A DNA stretch of 64,000 bases from Pegoplata infirma (lineage: Eukaryota; Arthropoda; Insecta; Diptera; Anthomyiidae): assembly GCA_963921195.1 (NCBI GenBank), contig OY992539.1, forward strand, positions 40,132,299-40,196,298, given 5' to 3'. Position numbers and translations under genes: made by a program. The notes beneath the pieces are model-generated. The model made no database searches. It saw only the letters and a list, made by a program, of their open reading frames with translations, and was not told the origin of the DNA. Of this stretch, positions 33,895 through 45,960 are shown piece by piece. Within the stretch, counting starts at the first letter, position 1, and the number at the start of each line of letters is the position of its first letter.

Positions 33895-34397
33895 CACTTA
33901 GAAAATTATTGCAGTTACTACATGACGGTCATTTGTGTAGTATGTCGTAGTTGTTGTTTTCAACTACAATTTCAATTGTTTTTGTATGAAAAATCTCAAA
34001 CAACTATTTTTTGTAGTCGTTTTAAAAAATAAATACAAAAAATTACTACATTGTAGTAACAGTTGTATTATGTAGTTGTTTTTAGTCTATAAAAAAACTA
34101 GAAAAACGGATGTGTTGAACGAGTTGAAAGTGTCAGATGCAGCAGAAATTATTTCCAAACAATTTTAACCATTTTTACATCTAGAAGTTTTTTTTTTGTT
34201 AATAAAAAATTCCGACAATTTGAGTTACTGTCATTTGAAGTTGTTTTTAACTTTTTTGTAGTTGTTAATCAATAGTTAAAAACAACAACAATTTTTGGTT
34301 GATTTTACCGAAAAATGTATTGGACGCCTAAACAACAACAAATGTAGTTGTTTTAAGTGTCAGTGTAGTGGAATCTTACGTCATAATTTTCAAAGTG
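33895..34397 (+). mobile_element. CACTT-ended MITE with TA duplication
   Basis: TA|CACTTAGAAAATTATTGCAG on the left and CGTCATAATTTTCAAAGTG|TA on the right, 503 bp. Its ends match those of 17971-20304, which is the same family carrying extra DNA. Confidence 0.75.
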
Positions 34398-34985
34398 TAG
34401 TCCACATAAAGTCCAGAATTAAGAAGATCTGATTAAATTTGAATTTTACTTTTTTTTTTTAAATGTTTGTTGGCTTAGAAAAGTTAAAACTTCTGGGCTG
34501 GATAGGACTGCAAAGATGAAGTCTGATCTTACTAAAATTTTAACCACATCGTTTTGGTCCGTAGAAACACGGATTTTAATCATTTTTACGTCTAGAAGTT
34601 TTTTGTTAATAAAAAATTCCGACAATTTAAGTTACAGCAAAAACAACTGTCATTTGAACTTGTTTTTAGCTTTTTTGTAGTTATTAATCAATAGTTAAAA
34701 ACAACAATAGTTATAAACAACAATTTTTGGTTGATTTTACCGTAAAATGTAGTGAACGCCTAAACAAGAACAAATGTAATTGTTTTAACTGTCATATGTA
34801 GTGGAATTTACCGTCATAATTTTTGGAATGTAGACCACATAAAGTCCAAACTTAAGAAGATGTGATTAAATTTGAATTTGAATTTTTTTTTAAATGTTTC
34901 TTGGCTTAGAAAAGTGAAAACTTCTGGGCTGGATAGGACTTCAAAGATGAAGTCTGATCTTATTAAAATCTTAACCACATTGTTT
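34180..34985 (+). repeat. Direct duplication, period about 410-430 bp
   Basis: TCTAGAAGTTTTTT, AATTCCGACAATTT, then CTTCTGGGCTGGATAGGACT and AAGATGAAGTCTGATCTTA appear twice in the same order. The first copy overlaps the right part of the MITE at 33895-34397. Confidence 0.75.
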
Positions 34986-35524
34986 TGGCATCTATTTTTA
35001 CAAATCCCGCGTTCGCGAAAAACATTTCTCGCTTCGCCCTGTATACATTTTCAATGTGTTAAGTCTGAATGTACTATTTCATGATTTACATAGAATGATT
35101 TCGTAAGAACTTAAATAAATTTAAGTAGAAAATGCCCATGAAATTTTCACTTTTACCATAAAGGAAAAAATATGGTCGAATATTTCCAATTCTTACGAAA
35201 ATTAAAAAATTTCCCAATTCGAACTTTTAACCGGAACTTTTCTACAATTTCTACAACTTACAATCAGCTTTAAATTCAATATGAAAATGGTGTTGTGTAG
35301 GCTGACATTAATAGCATTTTCTAATTAAGTTGTTTTTTAAAATGAGTCTGCAAAAGTGGTATTTTTAAGATCCCCAACAGGCGTGCATAATGTATCGTAA
35401 GTGTTAGTGAATGAGTATTACATTACGGATACATATTTGATTTGTTTTATTAGCTTAACTATAATTTAATTTAATATAACCTTGTTATTGAGATTAAAAT
35501 TTTGTTTTTTTATCAAAACTTGTC
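34986..35524. other. 3' flank of the SLC22 gene
   Basis: Single-copy-looking AT-rich DNA. On the minus strand an AATAAA (plus-strand TTTATT, 35446-35451) lies about 75 bp past the stop and is the likely poly(A) signal. Confidence 0.5.
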
Positions 35525-38500
35525 TTATAATTTAGAAGTATATCTTGAACGTACTGATCTTTGTAATATACTAGATCTTAATTCACCAGTTGTGGAAGCT
35601 CTTAACGAAGCACCACTTTGTGTTGATCTTACGAAATGTGGACTTCTAACCTCTAAATCATTAGATTCATCAATTTTTTTAGCTAAACATGGGAAATCCC
35701 AAATACTCTGACCTCTACCAAATTCTTCACCATCACTTAGCGTCTGTGGTAAATCATGATCTAAAGTTTCGGGCAATAGAAGTGACATTAAACCTCCAGC
35801 TATGCCCAATAGACCCAAAATAATTAATGGCAACATAGGTGATATATAAGTTAGATAAACTACAAATGGTGCTATAATTGAGGCTACATAACCCATTATG
35901 TGTATAAAGGCTACACCTTGAGCTCTAACCACAGTCGGTAAAATTTCCGCAGCATATTGTAAACCAATATTATAGGAAATATTTACAAAGAAACGTCCCA
36001 TAATAGCTAAACTGGCCGAGTATACCCCAACAGGGGCTATTGTAGCTAAAAGACTGAAAATTCCACTTAAGACCATACTGCCACAAGCTAACCATCTTCT
36101 ACCGAATCTATCTAAAGTTACAGTTAATAAAGTATCGGCGGGAAATTCGGTAAAACTAGCCACCGTAAAGGTAAAGAATATATTTAACCCTAAGGAGCCT
36201 ACATTACGTACATGACCATCGAATACCAATGAAATAGCCATCCATATTATAATCAACAATATGGTGGTTCTCCGTAAACGTGGTGTCTTAAACAAATCCA
36301 ATATAGAATAGGTTTGATTTTTAGTTTCATCCTGTCTTAATTTATTACAACTATCGGTGAAATTTTGATAAGTTTCTGGTGTGATATGTTTGCCATTTAC
36401 TTTTTCTAGTTTCTTCAAAATCAATACAGCTTTATCGACTTTTCCTTGGGACACCAACCATCTGAAAGCATACAAATAGAAATATTAGTAAATTCCTCTA
36501 GTTATTTAACAAAAACTTCACCAACCTAGCTGATTCTGGCACAACTAATGGAGTTAAAACAGCTAGTAATAGAGGTAATGAGGTGACTAGAGCAAGCAAT
36601 TTCCAATTTGCTAAATAATAGGCAATCCAAGGTAACATACAAGCGGCCGCTGTAAAGAATATGGCTATCGACATATTAGCTACAAATGTACGATAGCGTG
36701 GACCAACATATTCTAAAACTGAAAATTTAAAAATTTTAATTATTAAAAACAAGTAAATATGTAAATATATTTCAAATAGTGTTTGACCACGGTATTTGAT
36801 AAGAATTTGGTATTTGGAAGTACTTTGAAAATTTTTTTTCTGATGAGGTATAATTGAAAAAAGAGAGTTCTGAGTGTAAAATTTAGGATCGAGTGCGAAG
36901 TTTAACCGCAATTTCAATGTCCGGTAACCGAATTTTTTTCAAGTTTCCCAAACGTTCGGTTACCGAACAATGAAATTGGTTCTTAACTTTATCCTCACCC
37001 TTAATTTGAAATCCAGAAAGTTTTCTATCGTCCCCAAATACCGATTCGGTTAGAACTGTTCGGTCGGACACTACCTATTTAGCTGTGCTAAACCAACAAT
37101 TTCCACCACTCTTTCATGTTTTTGTTTGAATTTTTATCTTTTTAAAATTTTTTTTGGTTTCCTTAATTTTTACTATTCTCTTCTGAATTTCTCGGATTTT
37201 ACCTGAATTTTTGTTAAGTGTTTGAACTATTCTGATATTTTTTGAATTTCCCTAAATTGTTTAGGTTTTAAGTTTTTGTGAGATGTTTAGAATTTTATTT
37301 TTTATTTAATCATAATTTTCTTAAAGTCGTTACACAGTCCGACAAAAATGAAAAAAGTCTTTAATCACGAACTGTATAATATACGTTTAAAACTAGAGAC
37401 TAAGGGCGGACTACTCAATGAAAAGTTAGCTGCTAACTGCCGATTTAACGGTGCCTTATGTCAAAATATGTATTTAAAAGTTAAATTAAACGGAGAGTTA
37501 TTTTATAACGGAACATTGAGTAATCCAGTAATCCATTGAGCAAAACTGGTTTTACAGTTTTTCATTTCGTGATCCTGATTCTTTTTAAAAGAACTTCAAC
37601 GTTTTAGAGGACAAAATTTTATATTTATTTATATATTTTTTTTAATTTTTGTCCTAGGATGCCACTAGGATGCCACTAGTGATGGCAAATGAAAGAGGAG
37701 GATCTCCCATAATTTTCCTATTTTATTATTTTTATGTATCAGGAAAGAGAAGGTAAGTTACGTCCTTTCAAAAATGTATCCTTCTATATCGTACAAAATT
37801 TTCAACAAAATATTTTGATTAAGTTTTCAAAGGACGTTATTCACATTATTTTATCCTTATGTGGCAAAATAAAAAAAATGGAAAGAAAAGGGGATATCCT
37901 CCTTTTTCATTTGCCATCATCAGTGGGAACCTAGGACAATTACAAATATTAAAAAATATTTTACAAATTATAATCCTTTTAAACTTTGAAGTCCTTTTAA
38001 AAGGAAACAGGCTCATGAAATGAAAAACTGTAAATGCAGTTTTACTTCATTTGATCTCTACTTTCAGGCGTATATCATCTGTCGGATGGTGTAATATACA
38101 TATGAGGCATTCCACATCAAATGTCCAGCGAAAAAAAACACGAGTACCGTAAACTTCTGAATAGGTTTTATGGATAGCCCTATATGAAACTTAGAAAATT
38201 GTTTCAATTTTTCAAAAACTGGGCTTAGGAGGCGTGGTCAAATATTAAAAAAATTGTCAAATTTGTGGCGAGTTGCCTTGATTAAATATTTATCACATTA
38301 AAACGGAATGCACAACAATCTTAAAAATGTACATTCTTATATAGTTTTATATGGGCTATTGATTAAATTTTTTTTTTTTGGAAAATTTTCGGAACCCGTT
38401 CTGAAATTTTCCATTTTTTAAAAAAGTCAATTTATGAAAAATCCGGCCACTTTTTTTTTTAAAGTTTAGATGTTTGTCCATCCACACAAAAAAAATTCAG

Positions 38501-41500
38501 ACACGCATTTTTTGTTTTTTTCGAGAAAATCGCATTTGAATATTAAATTTCATAACAATTTAGTAATTTGCTTGTATTTTCTTGTTTCAACAGAGCGTAT
38601 GAGTAATATTTATGCAATTAATAATACTCATTCGTAACGTTAAAACAAGAAAATACAAGCAAATTACAAAATTGTTATGAAATTTAAAATTCAAATGCGA
38701 TTTTCTCGAAAAAACGAAAAACGCGTGTCTGAATTTTTTTGTGTGGATGGACAAACATCTAAACTTAAAAAAAAAATTAAAAAAAAGTGGCCGGTTTTTT
38801 GATAAATTGACTTTTTAAAAAATGGAAAATTTTAGAACGGGTTCTGAACATTTTTCAAAAAAAAAAAAAATCGATAGCCCATACAAAACTATATTAGAAT
38901 GTAAATTTTTGAGATTGTGGTGCATTCCATTTTAATGTGATAAATATTTAATCAAGGCAACTCGCCACAAATTTTACCATTTTTCCAATATTTGACCATG
39001 CCTCCGAAGCCCATTTTTTGAAAATTAAAAAAACCAAAAACGCAATTTTCTTAGTTCCATATGGGGCTATCCAAAGAACCTATTCAGAAATTTACGAATA
39101 TACTTTATGGGGTCCTAGACCGATATTTCGCTGCGTTACTCACGGAATGACACAGTGAGGTGAACCTTATTTTGTTTTTTTTTTTCGATTTTCCAAAATC
39201 GGAGCCCAATTTTGTGTAAGGTTATGGTAAACAAAAATTAAGAAAAATATGAGCTCGATCAGTTGAAAATTGCCGTGCGTGCGGCATTAAAGTTTGTGAG
39301 AATGCAGTTGGTACAAATCGGAAAAAAAACAAGTGAGAGTGTTAAATTCGGCTGTGTCGAATCTTTTATACCCTAAAAAATGTATAAAAAATGAAAAAAA
39401 TTTTTTTTTGTCAGGGTCGTTTCTTTTGTGAGGGGGGGGGGGGTGATGGGGTCAGGGGGGGACATTGAGAGCTCCTTCCCATCGCGATAAATATATCAAA
39501 TGTTTCATTTATTTAAAAAAAACATGTAAAAAAAGTGAATTTTTCAGAGGTTGGTTCAGTTCTTCAGGGGGGAACTTTTTTCCCCCTGGGCCGATTTTGT
39601 CCATTCGCGAACTTAACCTGCCTATGACCATGAGACATATTTGTGACAAACTTCAGGAGTCTAGCTGTTTTATTTTGGACTGCATTGTGTTATCTACAGA
39701 CATACGGACGGACGGACGGACAGACGGACATTCACAGAACGTCTTAGAATCGATCATAGATCAATAATATATATACTTTATGGGGTCCCCGACCCATATT
39801 TCGATGCGTTACAAACGGAATGACAAAGTGAGTATACCCCCATACTGTGGTTGGAGGGTATAAAAATATGATGCTCTGAACACGAATATCAAAAAAGTTT
39901 TAAAATCATTTTCCTGCGTTCAAGAATAAAAAAAAAAAAAACTGAACATTTCTTTCCTTGCCACTTTCATAAAACTTGAGTTTTATGAGCCAAATCCGAT
40001 AATTTAAACTGCACCTTCGATTAAAATTCCGGATTTGTTCGATTTTTATTGATTTTGGTTGCATGGCGACACGGGTTCCGATTTGGCTCAAATTAAGTTT
40101 AAATAAAAGCTCGTCTCAAGCTCTATGAAAGTGTCAAGAAAAATAAATTTTAAGATTTTTTTTTTAAAAAAACCTTGAATGTAGGAAAAAACAGCCATTT
40201 TTACAAATTTCAAATAGCGAAAATCGTTTGGCCGATTTTAATTTTTTTTTTGATATTTGCGTTCAGCACATAAAAATTAATAATGTATCGCAAGACATGT
40301 TATTTTTATACCCTCCACTTAAGTGCGTATGATACTTGCTTGTTTCAAGTTACTTGTTGCTGCATTTATTAGGGTTTTTCTATAAAAATTTCGATAACTT
40401 AAACCAAAAATTTTGAATTTATCGAAAGTCCCATAGAAAAACCCTAATAAATGCAGCAACTAGTAACTTGAAAAAAGCAAGTATCATAAAGGCATAAGTG
40501 ATAGAGGGTATATATAAGTTTGTCATTCCGTTTGTAACTCATCGAAATATCGGTCTGGGACCCCATAAAGTATATATATTCATGATGCCCAATCGATTTT
40601 AAGACATTCTAGCGATGTCCGTCTGTCCGTCTGTATGTCTGTCTGTCTATGGAAAATGCTGTCAAATATTGCACAGAGATGACTGAAACTTAACATATGT
40701 ATTGGAAGTTCTCCCGAGAAGTTTGGTATTGCATTTGAGCGATATCGGTTCAAAAGTTATGAACGAAAATGTAAGCAAACCTCAAAAATTTCAGTACATT
40801 CAACATAACCTAAATATACAAAATGTTTTAATTCGGCTTCTGGTTGACATATGTGAACATAATTGAACATCAAATGGTATTTAAACAAGTACGAACATAT
40901 TTTTTGACAAAAAAAGAAAAAAAATCGCGGATTTTTTTTTTTACCAAAATTGTTTTTCGCGGAAATTTTTTTCAATTTTTTTTTCAAAAGTAATTTATTT
41001 TTAAATAAAGTTTTTTGCAATAATCTTTTTGAAATTGTGGAGGGTATCACTACATTCGGCAAGGCCGAATTTAACTTTTTTACTTGTTTTCCTTCTGTTT
41101 AGCAAAATTTCGATCTCACAAATTTCAAAGCGCGTGCGGAACGGCAATTTTCAACCGATCGAGCTCTTAATTTTGTCAATTTTTTTTTTACCGTAACCTT
41201 ACTCAATTCTGTGCTTCGATTTTTTAAAATCGAAAAAAAATCTAAATATGTTCCACCTTAGAATACTCCCATACTGGGTGGAGGGTATAAAAAAAGTTGC
41301 AGTAGATCCTCAAAAAACTTTCCAAAAAAGGGAAAATTTTGTATACTGCAACAATGCTCACAGAATAAACAGACGCAATACTTATATCAATCGCTAAAAA
41401 TTAATCTTATACCATATGTTTATTTTTTTTTAATTTGTTCTACTCTTTGGGTTAGAAAAGATAAGTTTATTTTTTTTTTTCAATATTGCTTATTTTGTTA

Positions 41501-42114
41501 CACCAATTTATTCTTATCAAAAAAAAAAATGTTAAACAAAATCATACATTGAACCTGATTAAATTAAATGCAATATCATTGCATTAATTCCATACATGTT
41601 TTATCTTCATTAACAAAAGTTGACCCTGTTAATTTTACATGTTTTTTTTTTTTGTTTTTTTGTTAACTTACCTAATATATACATCATGGTAAAACAATTA
41701 TCGAATGCAAAACCCACAAAAAACCGCATTAAGGCAAACTGCCAGAAGTTCGTAACGAAGGCTGTGGTTACACCCGCCGCAAAACCCACTAAATTACTGC
41801 CAATTAACGATGGAATACGTCCAAATTTATCAGCAATCCAACCAAACAGTAGACCACCAACAATGGCACCCAAAAAGAATATCGATTGAGCGATGGTGGG
41901 TAAAGCTGCATCATCACAAACCCAATTTTCCTCAGTAGCTACGGTGGCATAGGGAATTTCGGTAAAATTATAAGACCAACCACGATTGCAGGGTGCCGTT
42001 GGCCAGGAAGGATCAGCTACACGTACACCCTTAGCCAATTGTTCGGTATAATTGACACTGTACATAATACAATTCATATATTCACCATTAACGCGAGGTA
42101 TGGAAAGAGCCAGT
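35525..42114 (-). CDS. SLC22-family organic ion transporter, 3' three exons (5' part not found)
   Basis: Exons in order of transcription are 42114-41672, 36718-36526 and 36461-35525, with GT/AG junctions and matching phases. They give 523 codons plus a split first codon. This is a plasma-membrane major-facilitator transporter of organic cations, anions or zwitterions. The large loop after helix 1 is present with its cysteines (PCNRGWSYNF, ENWVCDDA). The MFS signatures follow: GWIADKFGRIP after helix 2, LEYVGPRYRT, PESARWLVSQGK after helix 6, and LDRFGRRW between helices 8 and 9. The SLC22-type LPETL and QTLSDGEEFG sit near the end, before a Ser/Arg-rich cytoplasmic tail. Helix 1 and the start codon are missing. 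Intron 36719-41671 is repeat-filled. Substrate cannot be read from sequence; the Drosophila match is probably CG10486, with CarT (CG9317) an alternative. Confidence 0.93.
36895..37075. repeat. CGGTAACCGAA/TTCGGTTACCG fragment
   Basis: CCGGTAACCGAATTTTTTTC and CGTTCGGTTACCGAACAATG form a local palindrome inside the SLC22 intron. It is probably a hAT-type end. 37076-37540 holds nothing I can name beyond a 63-codon chance frame. Confidence 0.4.
37541..38062. repeat. Hairpin repeat, second copy of 725-1242
   Basis: Same order as the first copy: TTTCATTTCGTGATCCTG, GTCCTAGGATGCCACTAG, then CCTAGGACAATTAC and CTGTAAATGCAGTTTTAC. ACTAGGATGCC is locally duplicated here. Confidence 0.7.
38149..39096. 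mobile_element. 950-bp foldback element
   Basis: The arms (about 460 bp each) pair GAGGCGTGGTCAAATATT, GGCGAGTTGCCTTGATTAAA and CTCGAAAAAACGAAAAACGC with their complements. The centre is near 38620. A second, interrupted copy is at 58494-60022. No ORF. Confidence 0.8.
39328..39866 (-). repeat. Dispersed AACAAGTGAG repeat, intact copy 5
   Basis: Runs from AACAAGTGAGAGTGTTAAAT to GTGGTTGGAGGGTATAAAAA without interruption, 539 bp. It serves as the empty-site reference for 13939-17214. It holds a long G tract at 39432-39461 and an ACGGACGGACGGACAGACGG tract. Confidence 0.75.
39432..39461 (+). other. G-rich tract, possible G-quadruplex
   Basis: The pattern is twelve G, TGAT, four G, TCA, seven G within 30 bp of very AT-rich DNA. 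It can supply four GGG runs. Formation is inferred. Confidence 0.5.
40307..41090 (+). repeat. Dispersed TATACCCTCCACTT repeat, copy 6, with nested hairpin
   Basis: Starts TATACCCTCCACTTAAG, ends CTTTTTTACTTGTTTT. At 40329-40488 a 160-bp hairpin (ATGATACTTGCTTGTTTCAA paired with TTGAAAAAAGCAAGTATCAT) interrupts it; its arms also contain CTGCATTTATTAGGGTTTTT. Confidence 0.7.
41273..41671. other. Intron DNA next to the SLC22 donor
   Basis: AT-rich DNA with no repeat or gene that I recognise, leading to the donor (minus-strand GTAAGTTAAC) of the 41672-42114 exon. Confidence 0.4.
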
Positions 42115-43379
42115 CTGTAAAGAAACAATTAAACAATTTAATATAATTACTACATATTAATATAAAGATGATATTAACAAGCAGGAAACAAGATATAAAA
42201 CTATTTTTATGTTTATGATATGTATGAGTATAAGGAATTGCACGTCAAATGTGCCGCTACGACGAAAAAAAATACTTAAAAAAGCTAGAACCCCTGCATT
42301 TCGGTACAAATTATGGTCATCGACTGGTTAAGTTCGTAAATGGGAGAAATCGAACCAGGGGAAAAAATTTCCCCTTAAAAAACTAAAACCCCATTATTAT
42401 ACCTTCCAACCACAGTATTTTGGTATACTCACTTTGTCATTTTGCGTGTAACGAATCGAATATCGGTCTAGGATCCCATTAAGTATTTTGAACGGTGCCC
42501 GGACATAGCCGGACTTTGGGGTACCTTCCCCATCGCGATAAAAGTTACCAAAGTCATTTATTATGATATACGTATTACTTTAAATTAGACAATTTGATTA
42601 TTATTTGTAATATTTTTATAATCCACGCCCAATAAAGAGGGCGGGACAAAAAAAAAACGACATTTTTTTATCCCCTGGGTCCAAGTGCAGAACTTTAAAC
42701 TTTTTTCCAAAAAAAACAAAAATGTTTTATTTGTTTAACAAAAATAAAAAAAAAAACATGTAAAAAAGTGGAATTTTTAGAGGTTGGTTTAGTTCTACAA
42801 GGGGGAACTTTTTTGCCCCTAGTCAGATTTTGCCCATTTAAGAACTTAACCTGCCTATGATTGTGGGACATATTGCAATTAAACCTCAGGAGTCTAGCTG
42901 TTTTATTTGGACTGCATCGTGTTATCTACAGACAGACGGACGGACATTTATAGAACGTCTTAGAATCGATCATGGACCAATAATATATGGGGCATTCCAT
43001 GCCAAATCGGACACTGTGATTTTTTTTTTTTTGAAATATACCAAATTAGAAATAATCATAATCCGACGATCTTACTGGGCAAAAAATTTGTAGAAGTTTT
43101 CCACAAAAAATTTAAAAACAAATCATAGAGAACAAACATTTTCAAAGGAGAGATTTAAATTTTAAAAATCGCATAATAAACCATTTTCGAAAAAATGTTT
43201 GTATTCTTTTCTAAAAAAACGCAAAAAAAAAAAAATAATTGAACTTGGACCATTTTTGAAGAAGTTTTAGTAAACGAACAAACTCCGTATTTTTGAAAAT
43301 TCCGTATCATTTAACGGGTCATCAAAAAAATCTGAAAATTTTCCAGGAAGGAGTTTTCAAACGGTAGATTCGAAAAAAA
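42115..43379. repeat. Upstream intron of SLC22 with two inverted repeat pieces
   Basis: 42397-42482 is a plus-orientation end of the AACAAGTGAG family (TACCTTCCAACCACAGTATT), and 42600-42990 is a minus-orientation middle part (GGGGGAACTTTTTTGCCCCT, ACAGACAGACGGACGGACAT). The rest is AT-rich DNA. No coding exon is seen. Confidence 0.55.
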
Positions 43380-43950
43380 ACAAGTAAGAAAATTATAGTC
43401 GGTCAAGACCCAACACATGCTGTCCGGAAAATGGGTCCCAAGTCCAAAAATGGACCGATTGTATCAATCTTTTGTTACATCTTTAGTTAGTGTAGAAAAA
43501 ATACACATACCAAATTTAAGTGAAATCGGCTTATTTTTGTTGCCAATAGACCGATTTGACTAAATATCGGTCAAAATTTTTTTAGGGGGACTAAGTCTAA
43601 AAATTATTTGAATATGTTAAGATTTAATTAGGCTACCAAAGTACATCTTCTAAAAACAAAATTGTTATCAAATATTTCCTATTTGCATAAATTTCGCGAG
43701 ATTTATGTAAATATCGGGAGGGTGGTTTCTATGGGTCCGACAAGAAGAACTGGTCCGATTTCTTTCAAATTTAAAACGGTGATTTGTGAATACAAAACAC
43801 GCCTACCTGCCAAAATTCGAAAGCATATCTATTATAGTTTGAGCCAAATTTAAAGGATACGTTTGTATGGGGCTAAGTCTTAAAATTGACCGATGTTTTC
43901 CACTACTTCCTTGGGCTAATAGAGGCTTAACTTTAAATTATCAGGTCAAA
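43380..43950 (-). repeat. Dispersed TATACCC repeat, copy 8 (truncated)
   Basis: Begins AACAAGTAAGAAAATTATAG and TCGGTCAAGACC, then GTGGTTTCTATGGGTCCGAC; the far end with the GTCCGTCC tract is missing. Confidence 0.65.
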
Positions 43951-43984
43951 CTTGGTGAAAAAGTAATTTTGGAGAAAGAAATTG

Positions 43985-45690
43985 TAATAAAAAAAAAATG
44001 ATGAAAAAATGTGATAAAAAAAAAATTTGATGAAAAAAAAAAATTTGAAAAAAAAATTAAAGAAAATTTTTTTTTTTTTAAATTGATGAAAAATGTTTGC
44101 AAAGTTTGTACTCTTGCACAAACCATTGAATCATGATAATGTTTTGTTAATGATAATGTTTTTTTTCCAAAGCAAAATTTTTCTAGAAAAAATAACGCTA
44201 TACTACATTAATTTGTCATTCCATGCTAAACGCATTGAAATATCGGTCGAGGACCCGATTATGTTTACAAATTATTGATCCTTAAAGGTTTCTAAGACAT
44301 TTTGGGGATATCTATATATCTGTTTGTCTGTGATTGATTGGAAGTTGAATGAACAAAATATGTATGAAAAAAAAGAACAATTGATGAAAAATGATATTGA
44401 TAAAAAAAAAAAAAAAAATATTGATGAAAAAAATATTGATAAGAAAAATTTATGAAAAAAAAAATATTGATGAAAAAAAATCTTGATGAAAAAAAAATAT
44501 AGACGGAAAAATATTGATGAAAACAAAAATATTGATGAAAAAAATATATTGATGAAAAAATACTGATGAAAAAAATATTGATGAAAAAAAAATTGATAAA
44601 AAAATATTAATGAAAAAAAATATTGATAAAAAAATATTGATGAAAAAAAATATTGATAAAAAAAAATATTGATAAAAAAAAAAAAATACTGATAAGAAAA
44701 ACTATTGATGATAAAAAATTTTAATGAAAAAAAAATATCTATTGATGATAAAAAATTTTAATGAAAAAAAAATATCTATGAAATAAAAAATATCTGTGAA
44801 AAAAAGAAATTTGATGAAAAAATATTAATGAAAAAAATATCGATGAAAAATAAAATATTGAAAAAAAAATTGATTAAAAAATAGATAAAAAAATATTGAT
44901 GAAAAATTATTTTTTTTGATAAAAACAAAATATTGATGGAAAAAAATATTGATGTAAAAAAATATTGATAAAAAAATGAATGAAAAAAAATATTGATGAA
45001 AAAAAAATTTAGATGAAAAAAAATATTTATGAAAAAAAATATTGATTAAACAAAAATATTGATAAAAAAATAATATTGATGAAAAAAAAACAATTGATGG
45101 AAAAAAATATTGATAAAAAATAGATGAAAAATATTGATAAAAAAAAATATTGATGAAAAAATAAATTGATGAAAAAAAATATTGATAAAAAAAAATGATG
45201 AAAAAAAATATTGATAAAAAATATTGATGAAAAAAAATTTAGATGAAGAAAATATTTATGAAAAAAAATTTTGATGAAACAAAAATATTGATAAAATAAA
45301 ATATTGATGAAAAAAAAAAACAATTGATGAAAAAAAATATTGATGAAAAAAAAAAACAATTGATGAAAAAAAATATTGATAAAAAAAAATATTGATGAAA
45401 AAAAAAAATTATGAAAAAAAATATTGATAAAAAAAATATTGATGAAAAAAATACTGATGAAAAAATTTATGAAAAAAATTTGGATGAAAAAAAAAATGAA
45501 AAAAAATATTGATAAAAAATATTTTTTTTTATAAAAAATATTGTTAAAAAAAAATAACGATAGAAAAAAAATTGATGAAAAAACAATTGATGGAAAAAAA
45601 TATTGATGAAAAAAAATATTGATGAAAAAAATATTGATGAAAAAAATACATTGATAAAAAAAAAATTATCAAAAACAATTATGTTACATT
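43985..45690 (+). repeat. Large ATTGATGAAAAAAAAT array
   Basis: About 100 imperfect 13-18-bp units. It is interrupted at 44100-44345 by ATTTGTCATTCCATGCTAAA, CGCATTGAAATATCGGTCGA and a CTGTTTGTCTGTG tract, which belong to the dispersed repeats. The array is AT-only except for the G of GATG, and long phenylalanine-rich frames here are artefacts. Confidence 0.9.
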
Positions 45691-45960
45691 TTATTCACCA
45701 GCTGGTGAGTATTTTTTATTCACTACGAGGTGAATTTTTATCCAAGTTACAAACCCAAGTTACTAAAACTTTTGGTTTTAAGAATATGAAAAAAAAAAAT
45801 TTATAAAAAAAACTTGATGAAAAAAAAAAATTAAAAAAAAAAAAATAAAAAAAAGTTTTTAGGAAAAAAAAAATTTAAAAATAATATTGTAACGTTTTAT
45901 TTGCCAGCTGGTGAAAATTTTTTTATTCACCATCTGGTGAATTATTATTAAAGCCAAAAA
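45670..45960 (+). repeat. TTCACCAGCTGGTGA palindrome module, two copies
   Basis: TATTCACCAGCTGGTGAGTA (45690-45712) with CACTACGAGGTGAATTTT, then TTTGCCAGCTGGTGAAAATT and TTCACCATCTGGTGAATTAT after a short second array. It always follows a GATGAAAA array here. Confidence 0.75.

Larger units (their letters stand above)
39157..41272. mobile_element. AAGGTGGA foldback arms enclosing dispersed repeats
   Basis: The left arm 39157-39328 and right arm 41091-41272 are inverted copies (GAGCTCGATCAGTTGAAAAT and ATTTTCAACCGATCGAGCTC; CGATTTTCCAAAATCGGAGC and its complement). Between them lie copies of dispersed repeats. The same arms recur at 46979-47160 and 49000-49110. Confidence 0.65.

Noticed and set aside
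37348..37539. 63-codon frame in the transporter intron
   Set aside because: No motif or similarity, AT-rich intronic setting, adjacent to a hairpin repeat.
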